A DNA stretch of 64,000 nt, from the NCBI GenBank assembly GCA_913056495.1, contig CAJXMO010000002.1, forward strand, positions 124,001-188,000, given 5' to 3'. The notes below the pieces were generated by a model. It saw nothing but the letters and a program-made list of their open reading frames with translations. It was not told where the DNA came from and did not search any database. Both the position numbers and the translations under genes were made by a program. This DNA comes from an uncultured Alteromonadaceae bacterium. GTDB taxonomy: Bacteria; Pseudomonadota; Gammaproteobacteria; Enterobacterales; Alteromonadaceae. Shown here in pieces: positions 1 to 8,700 of the stretch (its first letter is position 1; every line of letters begins with the position of its first letter).

Positions 1-25
1 TTCTGCCGATAAACAAGTCGTTAAA

Positions 26-841
26 CTAGTCTTGCGGAATATCTCGTTTTATTTGACCTGTATATTCAATATCTGAGCACTTCATCGGTAAAAATGAATT
101 TGCTGGCTGGCTGACTTGATTTCGATAGCAGGCAATAGCGCCGCTGATAACGGAGAATGAATTAATTTTATAGCCTTCATCCGGGCTAAAGCCCTGATCT
201 AATAAAAACGCTGAAGCGTATCCGCCGCAGTTTATAGATAAATTATAGTGTTCCAGTAAGTAGTCACTTAATTGTTTGGCGAACGCTAAATATTTTCCTT
301 CGGTTATGTTCAATGTTTGCTGGATAGTCGAAAAGGGCTTTAATCTTTCGTCTTCTCTGTCTATCGGGCGGGCAAAACCCACAATAATAGGTTTAGCATT
401 TTTAAACCTAGCTTTGGCTACAATGTTTTCTAATGATAAACCAGACAGATATTGTTCAAATGCTTTTTGCTGAAATGCCATACTGATTTTTCTGGCATGA
501 CTGCCACCATACCCTCGGGAATCTGCTGCCAGAATTGATGCAGCCGCTGCAGCAACAACACTTGCATGAGTATCACCGGCATAAGCCGAGATTTGATTGC
601 ACCAGATGCGACTATCAGGATAGCTAAGCCCCATAAAACAAATCTCAATCCAATCGGCTACATTTCGCTCAACGAGCTTTCCGGTCGCATTTAAAATATG
701 TAACTGCATATAAGAAATATGGCCCATTAACTCATTCATCAGCGAGTAGCCTTCTATGGTAACGTCTACGCCACCTTGCCAGTGTCCGATTGAATTAAAG
801 ATGGTTTGGTTGCGTTTATCCCAATAAGCCATATTATTCAT
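26..841 (-). CDS. Degenerate citrate-synthase-fold protein A (citryl-CoA lyase size)
   Basis: This 271-residue protein resembles the large-domain core of citrate synthase and is the size of a citryl-CoA lyase rather than a full citrate synthase (about 370-430 aa). The segment YAGDTHASVVAAAAAS (about 87-102) and GYGGSHAR (110-117, His115) match the region of the first active-site His. The place of the second His, normally GFGHR, reads GFARP (155-159). The usual NVDFYSG Asp loop reads NLSINCG (about 200-206), so the Asp is missing. It is the last gene of the receptor operon, 5 bp after the related protein B. The ATG at 841 follows an AAAGAG stretch. A second ATG lies at 832. The fold is fairly clear; the activity is unknown and may differ from citrate chemistry. 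Confidence 0.6.
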   Translation of the reverse strand: MNNMAYWDKRNQTIFNSIGHWQGGVDVTIEGYSLMNELMGHISYMQLHILNATGKLVERNVADWIEICFMGLSYPDSRIWCNQISAYAGDTHASVVAAAAASILAADSRGYGGSHARKISMAFQQKAFEQYLSGLSLENIVAKARFKNAKPIIVGFARPIDREDERLKPFSTIQQTLNITEGKYLAFAKQLSDYLLEHYNLSINCGGYASAFLLDQGFSPDEGYKINSFSVISGAIACYRNQVSQPANSFLPMKCSDIEYTGQIKRDIPQD

Positions 842-846
842 TGTTT

Positions 847-1677
847 TTACTCTTTATTTTTAGTCTGATAGATATGTTGCTCATCGGATAACATGGGCAT
901 AGCTGTAATGGGCTTATGTGTTTGTTCAACGCCTTGGGCAAAAATGCCCGGTGCGCAGATCAGTTGAAACAGGCCAATGCTTTCTCGGGATGGTATACCT
1001 AACTGGCAAAATACCGCAGCAGCCAAACCGGTTTTTAATAAACCGAGATTATGCTGATTTAATAACTGATTAAATTGTATGACCCAGTTTAGAATATCCG
1101 CACTGACATCAGAGGCCTGGATATAAGGTTCAAATACAGAGTCTGCTAAAGACAGGCATAGCTTATCAACTGCGCCATATTGGTTGCCAAAACCGGGACA
1201 AATATGAAACTCACCTTCATTTGCTGCAGGTTTAGCCTGAGTTAATAACGTGTCTAAGACTTGGCGGGGCGGCAGCATAATATGCTGATTAATAAACTCG
1301 ACAGCAGCTGATACTTCGAGTGCCCCATTTTCTGAGCCGCCTAATACAGATAAACCCAGTGGTAATAAGTGTTCAGTATTCGTTTTACTAACCCCGGCAA
1401 CCATAGCAGCTTTAACCGCAGGATGTCTTGGCCCTAAATTGATGAGCGCTATCATTAAGCGCTCTAATAGCTGACTGTCCACCTGTTTGGGTAACTCACC
1501 AATAAATAGCATCAGTAAGGTGTCGGTAAAGCTTTTTTTTGCAATCAGCTGATTCAGATCATAGCCATGCAGATAGTTTTTTTTGGCGATATAAGGGGTT
1601 TCTGCGGATGCTTCTTCCAGCAGAATCCGGGTTTGCGTTTTGCCTGCATAAACAAAGTCTCTAGCCGTCTTAGCCAT
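847..1677 (-). CDS. Degenerate citrate-synthase-fold protein B (citryl-CoA lyase-like)
   Basis: This 276-residue protein has the citryl-CoA lyase/citrate synthase start pattern: HGYDLNQLIAKKSFTDTLL (37-55), then an L-F-I-G-E-L-P turn and an ALINLGPRHPA segment. The three catalytic positions look altered. The first His region reads GGSENG (113-118), the GFGHR motif reads GFGNQ (162-166, His to Asn), and the NVDFYSG loop reads NLGLLKTG (210-217, no Asp). Its start overlaps the stop of the upstream TonB receptor by one base (TAATG), so translation is probably coupled. With protein A it makes a tandem pair of non-identical family members, which suggests a hetero-oligomer. Family membership is confident. 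An enzymatic role is uncertain, and a ligand-binding or pseudoenzyme role is possible. Confidence 0.65.
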   Translation of the reverse strand: MAKTARDFVYAGKTQTRILLEEASAETPYIAKKNYLHGYDLNQLIAKKSFTDTLLMLFIGELPKQVDSQLLERLMIALINLGPRHPAVKAAMVAGVSKTNTEHLLPLGLSVLGGSENGALEVSAAVEFINQHIMLPPRQVLDTLLTQAKPAANEGEFHICPGFGNQYGAVDKLCLSLADSVFEPYIQASDVSADILNWVIQFNQLLNQHNLGLLKTGLAAAVFCQLGIPSRESIGLFQLICAPGIFAQGVEQTHKPITAMPMLSDEQHIYQTKNKE

Positions 1678-3791
1678 TAAAAGTGATACCTGATTTCACC
1701 CATGACCATGCGTCCTGGCAATGGTAGATCATTTGGTAAATTAACATTGGCACCGTTATTCATTGACGGCTCTCTGGCATCTTCATCAAATAGGTTCTTT
1801 ACAAGTAAAGCTGCTTCGTAATTATGTGTTTCAGGTTGCCATCTTAAAGTTAAATTCGTTAGCCAGTAATTATCGATCCTGTCTCTCAAATCACCGATAT
1901 CTCTTTCTCTGTCCATCACATAATGATTTTGAACATTCAGGTTTAAATTTTCTGATAAATTCCAGTCCAGTTGCAGATACCACAAATGTTTTGGAACATA
2001 AGCCACATCTGTATCATTCGTATCATTTCTGGCTTCCGACCAGGCATAGTTGGCAGCTAGGGAAACATTTTGACTCAGTTGTTTATTTACTTCAATTTCG
2101 ACCCCATAGGCGGTCTGTTGGCCAAAGTTTTGAGCAACATTGCCAATTTCTTCCGGCACATACTGTATAATATCTTCCCACACATATTGATAAAAGTTAA
2201 CGATTGCATTCCAGTTGTCGCTGGGGTGAAAATCAAAAACGAGTTCCAGAGTTTCCATTTTCTCTGGGCGTAAGTCCGGATTACCCAGAGCAACCGGGTT
2301 ATTAATATTGCCGGTTTCGGCAAAAGATGGAGCCCGAAATGCTTTACCATAAAGTAATTTAGTCGACAGATTTAAACTGGTAGACCAAACCAGAGCCAGT
2401 CTGGGGTTGGTGGTATTACCAAAATCAGAGTAGTTATCGTGGCGAATACCAGCTGTTAAATCCCAGTCACTGGCAATATTCCAGACATCCTGAATAAATA
2501 AATAATGGTTGGTTCTTTCTGTTTCACGTAGAAATATATAAGATGAATCTGACACATCCTGAACCGGATCGCCCGGTGCAATTAAATTACCATTTGCATC
2601 CAAGCCGAAGTTTTTTGATTCTTTGGTTTTGTATAAATCACCTAAATGATAACCCACACCAAAGCGTATGGCATGTTTGTCCAGACCTGTGTAATGCCCA
2701 GTCATATTAAATCGATAATGTTGCTCCCACACTTCAGGGTTGCCAATAAAACCGTCTGTGTAGGGACTGCCGTGACCGAGATCTGCCCCTTTTGGGTAAA
2801 TATAATAATTATTTTTAATTTCCTGTGTGGTGTGAAAGTACGCCGCTTGAGTAGTCAGTTCAATATTGCTGCTTAGCTGAGCCTGATAGGTCAGATCAAT
2901 ATTACTGCGTGCACTTTTTTTTCTGGCAGTTGGATCCAGTGCTTCGGCCAAACCTATGCCAACGCCATTATCATCTCTTAGCTGATAGCCTAGTCTGAGC
3001 GTAAAATCCTGATAGTTGATTTCACCTCTGAAATCCAGATTCTCGGTGCCCGTGCTTACTTTTCCGGGCGCATGGCTGACTTTGGTACCGAATGTTTCGT
3101 CTAAAATGGTTTGACGATCGGCTTCAATTATTCGGTCTGAGCCATCTGTTTTATGATACTCAAGAATTGCAGAATATTTTATATCATTTTGATTATCGCC
3201 GAGTATTAACCAAGCATCAGTTGTATTTTGACCACCGCCTCGTATCGCAACTTCGTTTTGTTTAATATCATCTGCGTTTTTTGTAATAATATTAATTACA
3301 CCTGAAAATGCATCGGCTCCGTATAATGCTGAACCTGGTCCCCGAATGACTTCAATTCTGGAAATGGCCTCAACCGGCATACCACCCCATGTCTGGTTTC
3401 GGTTACCCTGAAAATTATTGGTTATCGGAATGCCGTTAATCAACATTAAGACCTGAGGGTTATATTGCGTAAAAGCACCACGAAAGCTATAAATGGGTAA
3501 ATAGCCATTGCTGTTTCTGGCAATATGTAATCCGGGTACGGTTTCTAATACATCATCTATGTCGGTCGCGCCCATTTTTTTGATTTGTTCGGCGCTGAAT
3601 ACACTGGCGACCGCGGGCGCTTTATAAATTTGAGTTTTAGTGCCTGTGGCAATTTCGATCATTTCTTCGCTACCATAAAAGTCATCGAAAAAATCAGCAG
3701 AATCATCGGCCATAGGCTCATAAAAATCAGAATGAGCTTGTTGAGTCAATAAAGTAAACAATATTGCAGAGGTGAGCAGTTTAAATTTCAT
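1677..3791 (-). CDS. TonB-dependent outer-membrane receptor
   Basis: This is a 704-residue TonB-dependent receptor for an unidentified ligand. It starts with a signal peptide (MKFKLLTSAILFTLLTQQAHS). The plug domain follows with the family signatures AEQIKKMGATDIDDVLETVP, a VLMLINGIPI segment, and RIEVIRGPGSALYGADAFSG followed by VINIITK. A long beta-barrel ends in a C-terminal aromatic (RYHF), as expected for BAM insertion. The plug and the LRPEKMETLE motif are of the vitamin B12/siderophore/colicin receptor type (BtuB/CirA-like). It is the first gene of a three-gene unit with the two citrate-synthase-fold proteins, so its ligand may be an organic acid or a carboxylate siderophore. That link is inference from context only. 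Confidence 0.9.
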   Translation of the reverse strand: MKFKLLTSAILFTLLTQQAHSDFYEPMADDSADFFDDFYGSEEMIEIATGTKTQIYKAPAVASVFSAEQIKKMGATDIDDVLETVPGLHIARNSNGYLPIYSFRGAFTQYNPQVLMLINGIPITNNFQGNRNQTWGGMPVEAISRIEVIRGPGSALYGADAFSGVINIITKNADDIKQNEVAIRGGGQNTTDAWLILGDNQNDIKYSAILEYHKTDGSDRIIEADRQTILDETFGTKVSHAPGKVSTGTENLDFRGEINYQDFTLRLGYQLRDDNGVGIGLAEALDPTARKKSARSNIDLTYQAQLSSNIELTTQAAYFHTTQEIKNNYYIYPKGADLGHGSPYTDGFIGNPEVWEQHYRFNMTGHYTGLDKHAIRFGVGYHLGDLYKTKESKNFGLDANGNLIAPGDPVQDVSDSSYIFLRETERTNHYLFIQDVWNIASDWDLTAGIRHDNYSDFGNTTNPRLALVWSTSLNLSTKLLYGKAFRAPSFAETGNINNPVALGNPDLRPEKMETLELVFDFHPSDNWNAIVNFYQYVWEDIIQYVPEEIGNVAQNFGQQTAYGVEIEVNKQLSQNVSLAANYAWSEARNDTNDTDVAYVPKHLWYLQLDWNLSENLNLNVQNHYVMDRERDIGDLRDRIDNYWLTNLTLRWQPETHNYEAALLVKNLFDEDAREPSMNNGANVNLPNDLPLPGRMVMGEIRYHF

Positions 3792-3937
3792 CTAGCTTCC
3801 TGTTTTTAATTATTATGGGTTGCTTTAATGTAAATACCTGATCTAACTCTATCTTTTATAAAGATATTTGTTAGTCAACTGTTTGTTGAGCTCGCTTATG
3901 TTGCGATACTCTCCATAGCAAGGTACTGCTCCCAATG

Positions 3938-3957
3938 GGTTATAATTAGATATAACC
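3938..3957. promoter_or_regulatory. Inverted repeat upstream of the TonB receptor
   Basis: GGTTATA-N6-TATAACC is a perfect 7-bp dyad with a 6-bp spacer. It lies about 150 bp upstream of the receptor start, in the 213-bp gap between the receptor and the ThDP enzyme gene. Its geometry fits a dimeric regulator site. No regulator is identified. It does not match the Fur consensus well. Confidence 0.35.
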
Positions 3958-3963
3958 TTTATG

Positions 3964-3986
3964 TAACTGTTTGCTCAAAACAGTTA
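3964..3986. terminator. Hairpin downstream of the ThDP enzyme gene
   Basis: TAACTGTTT and AAACAGTTA form a 9-bp perfect stem with a 5-base loop, about 20 bp past the stop of the ThDP enzyme gene. A clear U-tract is lacking on the minus strand, so it may be a weak terminator or an mRNA end structure. Confidence 0.3.
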
Positions 3987-4004
3987 ACATATTATTTTTA
4001 TTGT

Positions 4005-5798
4005 TTATTTATACCCGAGAGTCGATTGATTATCTACATCTGAAGTCAAATCAGCCTGTAAATTTTTTACTCTAGCCATCATAGGCGGTATTTCTTCAGG
4101 ATCGATTCTGACATCCAGTAATGTCGGGCCATCTGATTTAAAAAGTGCACTTAAATCCAGTTCATCAAGTTGCCCCGGTGCTTCAATAATGATTCCTTTA
4201 GCACCCTGTGCTTTTGCGAGTGCCGCAAAATCTACTTTATTGAGTTGCCAGCCAATCGATTCTGCATGGCTTAATTGTTGACCGAAGCGGATCATGCCGT
4301 AAGCTGAGTCGTTTAAAACAACAAATACTATCGGTAATTTGTGTAGTACAGCAACGCCAATTTCATGTGAACTCATTAACCAAGCGCCATCACCCGCCAG
4401 GCAAATATGTGGTTTATCAGGCGAAGCAAAAGCTGAACCAATTACCGCACCGATAGACCATGCCATGCTGCCAAATCCCATGGAAACTCTGTATAAACCG
4501 CTGTTTGCTGCAAATGCCAGATAATGTGTTGCCCAGGCCCAGATATTGCCCGTATCAACAAAAATCCGGGTATCCAGAGGTAAATAGTTAGATAGGTAAG
4601 CCATCAGCCTTTGTGGTTTAACCGGTGTCGCATCAGACGTACACTTTTCTTCTTCTTTGATTTCTGTATATCCACCCAGACTGTTTTTGTGACAGTCTAT
4701 TTCCAGACCCTGCCAGGTTCGTCTCCAGCTTTGTTGGTTAATTTTAGCTAAGAGTCGGTTTACGACCCCGTCTAAATGTCCGCAGACGTGAAGTTTAGCC
4801 ATAGGTGAGCGGCTGAAGCTTTCAACGGAGGAATCTATATGAACCAGTTTTTCATTTAATACATGGCCGGGTAGACTGCCTATACCCATTTCGGTAATAC
4901 TGGCGCCAAACACTAGAATGAGCTCAATATCAGGGTTATTAAATAATTCTTTAGCTGTCTCATGACCCGCGTAACCGAATACACCTCGATACAAAGGGTG
5001 TTTTTCATTGACCCAGCGTTTACCCATAGGTCCGGAAACAAATGGCGCATTGATCGTTTCTGCCAACTCCTCAATTTGCCGATAGGCTCGGCCACAGCCA
5101 TGGCCAACAAAAATAACGACTTTATCAACTGCCAGAATAAGTTCCATCAGGTTTTCAACGGCTGACAAGTCTTCAAGAGAGGGGCGTTGCATCAGGTAAT
5201 TAACCTGAACATTCGGGTTTTCGTGTCCGTAAGGCGCCCGCAAAATATCTGATGGAATGCTGAGATGGACCGGCCCTTTGGGTGACTGAGTCGCATTCAT
5301 TAAAGCTGAAATCAGTTTACTTTCTAGTTGCTGCTCATGTGAAACTAATGCATTAAACTTGGTACAGTTACGGAAAATGCCGACCGTATCTATTGCGGTT
5401 TCACTTGAATCCTGTAGTGCGCGTTTGCCAAATTTGGGCAGGGCTGTTTGGGCTGTAATCACCAGCATAGGTACTTTATCAACAGATGCAGAGGCAACAC
5501 CGGTAATCAGGTTAGTCGCACCGGGCCCGGTTGTTGAGCAAACTACACCTAAACGACCGGTTTCTCGAGTGTATCCGTCAGCCATAAATGCAGCACCACA
5601 TTCATGGCGGGCAATGATTACTTTTGGACCACCGCGACGTTCAGATCGGGCTAGGGCATTAAATAAAGGTTCAATGGCACCACCTGGAACACCAAAGACG
5701 TATTCAACTTTCAGTTGGCGCAGGTACTCTAAAATTAAATCTGCATAATCAATGATATTGATTGCTTGTTCTGCGTGGTGATTTACTGCTTCAGTCAC
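4005..5798 (-). CDS. Thiamine-diphosphate enzyme, acetolactate-synthase-like
   Basis: This 597-residue protein has the three-domain ThDP architecture of acetolactate synthase/pyruvate oxidase enzymes. The N-terminal Pyr domain carries the catalytic Glu in ARHECGAAFMADGYTRETG (about 65-82). A central domain follows. The C-terminal PP domain has the GDG...N metal/ThDP motif, with GDGAWLMSSHEIG followed by VVLND. The tail with DPEEIPPM is typical of acetolactate synthase large subunits. No small regulatory subunit (IlvN/IlvH) gene follows, so it is probably not the biosynthetic isozyme. The start is GTG, with AAGGG about 8 bases upstream. It sits 22 bp after the GGDEF-EAL gene and 213 bp before the TonB receptor, all in the same direction. 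Substrate is unassigned; it could be another 2-oxoacid decarboxylase or ligase. Confidence 0.8.
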   Translation of the reverse strand: MTEAVNHHAEQAINIIDYADLILEYLRQLKVEYVFGVPGGAIEPLFNALARSERRGGPKVIIARHECGAAFMADGYTRETGRLGVVCSTTGPGATNLITGVASASVDKVPMLVITAQTALPKFGKRALQDSSETAIDTVGIFRNCTKFNALVSHEQQLESKLISALMNATQSPKGPVHLSIPSDILRAPYGHENPNVQVNYLMQRPSLEDLSAVENLMELILAVDKVVIFVGHGCGRAYRQIEELAETINAPFVSGPMGKRWVNEKHPLYRGVFGYAGHETAKELFNNPDIELILVFGASITEMGIGSLPGHVLNEKLVHIDSSVESFSRSPMAKLHVCGHLDGVVNRLLAKINQQSWRRTWQGLEIDCHKNSLGGYTEIKEEEKCTSDATPVKPQRLMAYLSNYLPLDTRIFVDTGNIWAWATHYLAFAANSGLYRVSMGFGSMAWSIGAVIGSAFASPDKPHICLAGDGAWLMSSHEIGVAVLHKLPIVFVVLNDSAYGMIRFGQQLSHAESIGWQLNKVDFAALAKAQGAKGIIIEAPGQLDELDLSALFKSDGPTLLDVRIDPEEIPPMMARVKNLQADLTSDVDNQSTLGYK

Positions 5799-5820
5799 GG
5801 CTTTACCCTTTATTTAAATT

Positions 5821-8346
5821 TTAGTTTAGTTGGCAAAATCGATAAAACGGGTTAAAGGCCTGCGGTTCCTTTTGCTGATGCATTTTAACCAGGGTTTCAA
5901 TATCCATGGGTTTGGCAATATGGTAGCCCTGTGCATAATGCACGCCTATATCTACCAGCTTATTTAATATAATTTCATTTTCGACGAATTCAGCAACTGT
6001 CTTTTTATTTAAAGTAATTGCGGTTTCATGAATCGCTTTAACCAAAGCAACATCAATCGGATCTTTGACCATGTCTTTAACAAAAGAGCCATCAATTTTC
6101 ACGCTTTGTGCCGGAATTTGCTTAAGGTAAGTAAAGGTGCTGAATCCTGTGCCAAAGTCATCTATTGAAAAGCTACAGCCTAACTGGTTTAGCTTATTCA
6201 CCATACGCTGAGTGCCGCTGATATTGGATAAGCTTGCACTTTCAGTCAGTTCAAATATCACGCGTGAAGGTTCAATGTGGTACTGAATGAGCTTTTCTTC
6301 AATATATTCTATGAACTTTTCATCGGTAAATGCCTGTGCTGAAAGGTTTATAGCGACACAGCTTAATTCAGGATACTGGTTCATCATATGAAAGGTTTTG
6401 CCGACCACATGACGGTCGAGCAATTCCATATCCTCTGCTTTTTCCAGCGAAGGAATAAAATCATTCGGGTAAATAATTTGCTCATCCACGATGAGCCTGA
6501 CCAGAGCTTCGTAATAAGCAATTTGTTTGCTTTGAGTATTAATGACAGGTTGAAAATGCATCGTAATTTGATCAGCGATTAGAGCGGACTGTATTTTTTG
6601 AATCCAGTCAAAACTTAGCTTTAAAGCGCCGGTTATCTGGTCATCATCCTGAAAAACATGGACGCGATTGCGGCCTTTTTCTTTGGCTGCAAACATTGCA
6701 ATATCAGCTCGTTGCAAGTGCAAATCACTATTTTGAGAGCGGCCACTGATTTCAGTAATACCGACACTGCAACTCACCTTATAAGTCTTTTGTGCAAATG
6801 TGAAACTGGTATTTGCTATCTTATCGCAGATTTGTTCTGCTAAGGAAACGGCTCTTTCGAGCTGGCTTTCGGGCAGAATTAACGCAAACTCATCCCCCCC
6901 AATCCGGCATAATATATCACTCGGGTTGGTTAGTTCAGAAAGCAGCGCTGAGACTTCTTTTAAAACCAAATCGCCTTGATTATGCCCCTGAGTATCATTG
7001 ATCACTTTAAAGTGGTCTAAGTCCAAATAAATCAAGGCAAAGGTTTTTTGAGTTTGGCTGGCAATATTGGTTACATTTTTGAGCTCATTATCAAAATAAT
7101 AACGATTATGCAGACCTGTGAGCGTATCATGCAATGCGAGGTGCTTTAAATTATCTTCGGCCTTTTTACGAATGCTGATATCGTCAATGGTTCCAGCTAT
7201 CCCGGCTAATTCTGACTGTTCGTTAAAATAAGGGGAGAGATTAATCGCACACCAGACATATCCGTTATGTTTGCTGTTTAGTTTTAATTCAATCTGATTA
7301 TTAATAGAGGTTTTGTCGAGCAATGACTGAATGGTCTGCTCAATATAAGTGACAATATGATTATGGCTGACATGGATAAAATCGGTAAATAACTTTCCAA
7401 TCGATTCAGACACCATATAGCCGGTTGCACTTTGCCAGGCCTGGTTCAAAAAGGTAATTCGGCCGGATGGGGTTAACTCTATCACTATGCTGTTCAGGCT
7501 ATCCAGCACTCTGTAATGTGTTTTAGCAAGAGAGTCATATTTTTGCTGCTCGGCCAGCAATGCGCTGGTATTTGCTGAGTATTGCTGATTCGATATAATA
7601 AAGTCTTCGCGTTTCGAGGCAATATCACAGACTTTACGTAACTGGTCGGCTTTAAATGGTTTTTGTAAATAATCAGCGGCACCTTTAACCAGCATGAGTT
7701 CAGCAATATCGGCTGTACCGTGAGCTGTCATGGCAATGACAACCTGCTTAGGATTGATTTTAATGATTGCATCCAAGACGTGATCGCCTGACATACCGGG
7801 CAACTGAATATCTAACAAAACAATATCGTATTGTTTTTGTTTAAATGCATTTAAGCCTTTGATGCCATCTGCTGCAATATCGATATTAAATTTAGGTTGG
7901 AGGATTCTTTTGACCAGATTAGCCGTATCTTCGGTATCTTCAATGACTAAAAGGTTTGGCAATACAGATAAGTTTTCTTTATTACCGGAAACTTGAGTGA
8001 TAACCGATTCAAGCAAATTCAACTCTTGGAATGAAATCACTTTGTTGATGTCGAACATACGCGCAGTGGTTTCAGCTAGACGGCCACAATGATTTTCAGT
8101 CACCAGCAGGATAGGAACATTCGCATCAGTCGAGAGAATTCCGGTCCGGATAAACCTCGACAACCGCCAGCCATCGACGTTGCCAATTTCAACTTCAGTA
8201 ATGACAAAATCAACACAGCGAGATTTTAAAACTGAGATCCCGTCTTCACTTGAGCAAGTGGAGATGACTTTGTGATTTGCTTGTTCTAATAGCGTTTGGG
8301 TTTGTTTTCTAGCTATTTCATCTTTTAAAATTATTAGTATGATCAA
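5821..8346 (-). CDS. REC-REC-PAS-GGDEF-EAL cyclic-di-GMP signalling protein
   Basis: This 841-residue cytoplasmic regulator has a receiver-like domain (1-115), a canonical receiver (about 131-250, phosphoacceptor Asp179), a PAS domain (about 275-395), a GGDEF domain with intact GGDEF (about 483) and an EAL domain (about 585-830). The EAL domain keeps EALVRL and the DDFGTGFS motif, so phosphodiesterase activity is expected. In the first receiver the phosphoacceptor is Glu51, so it is probably not phosphorylated. The allosteric I-site, normally RxxD, reads NPSD, so product inhibition is probably absent. The start is TTG, supported by GAGG seven bases upstream. It is the first gene of the block running towards the ThDP enzyme. 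Whether cyclase or phosphodiesterase dominates cannot be read from sequence. Confidence 0.92.
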   Translation of the reverse strand: MIILIILKDEIARKQTQTLLEQANHKVISTCSSEDGISVLKSRCVDFVITEVEIGNVDGWRLSRFIRTGILSTDANVPILLVTENHCGRLAETTARMFDINKVISFQELNLLESVITQVSGNKENLSVLPNLLVIEDTEDTANLVKRILQPKFNIDIAADGIKGLNAFKQKQYDIVLLDIQLPGMSGDHVLDAIIKINPKQVVIAMTAHGTADIAELMLVKGAADYLQKPFKADQLRKVCDIASKREDFIISNQQYSANTSALLAEQQKYDSLAKTHYRVLDSLNSIVIELTPSGRITFLNQAWQSATGYMVSESIGKLFTDFIHVSHNHIVTYIEQTIQSLLDKTSINNQIELKLNSKHNGYVWCAINLSPYFNEQSELAGIAGTIDDISIRKKAEDNLKHLALHDTLTGLHNRYYFDNELKNVTNIASQTQKTFALIYLDLDHFKVINDTQGHNQGDLVLKEVSALLSELTNPSDILCRIGGDEFALILPESQLERAVSLAEQICDKIANTSFTFAQKTYKVSCSVGITEISGRSQNSDLHLQRADIAMFAAKEKGRNRVHVFQDDDQITGALKLSFDWIQKIQSALIADQITMHFQPVINTQSKQIAYYEALVRLIVDEQIIYPNDFIPSLEKAEDMELLDRHVVGKTFHMMNQYPELSCVAINLSAQAFTDEKFIEYIEEKLIQYHIEPSRVIFELTESASLSNISGTQRMVNKLNQLGCSFSIDDFGTGFSTFTYLKQIPAQSVKIDGSFVKDMVKDPIDVALVKAIHETAITLNKKTVAEFVENEIILNKLVDIGVHYAQGYHIAKPMDIETLVKMHQQKEPQAFNPFYRFCQLN

Positions 8347-8700
8347 AAGCTAACCTCAGACAGGCCGTTTTATTTTTTATTATTCGAAGAGTTTAGTGGT
8401 AATTAGGCCAATTAATCAACTCCTGTTTAAGGTTAAAATTTGATCTGGCCTGGTTTTCTTCAGTTTTTTCAAGTTAACTGAATATAAGTCAATGAAAAAT
8501 ATTCTGTTTTTAATATTCAGCAAAACAAGTCTTGCCGAAATGAGTATTGGCTTAATTAATTTTTTGTACTCGCCCTTCGCAACATCAATCAAAAACAAAA
8601 AAAATAGAGCACCTTCAGTCGTTGAATATCTTTTTTTAATCAAGTATAACAATATTTAAACAATTTAATTTCATAAACAAAATATTCGAATAGGGAAATC
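8347..8700. other. Divergent AT-rich intergenic region
   Basis: This 354-bp region separates the divergent GGDEF-EAL and TonB-domain gene sets and should contain both promoters. It is strongly AT-rich with several A/T runs. A 78-codon minus-strand frame is present but has no recognisable domain or convincing ribosome site. I see no clear repeat, RNA or operator. Confidence 0.4.

Noticed and set aside
5359..5748. A 129-codon frame antisense to the ThDP enzyme gene
   Set aside because: It is a shadow of a strongly supported enzyme gene with intact motifs on the other strand.
8416..8652. A 78-codon minus-strand frame in the divergent region
   Set aside because: It is AT-rich, has no recognisable domain and no convincing ribosome site, and lies where promoters of both flanking genes are expected.
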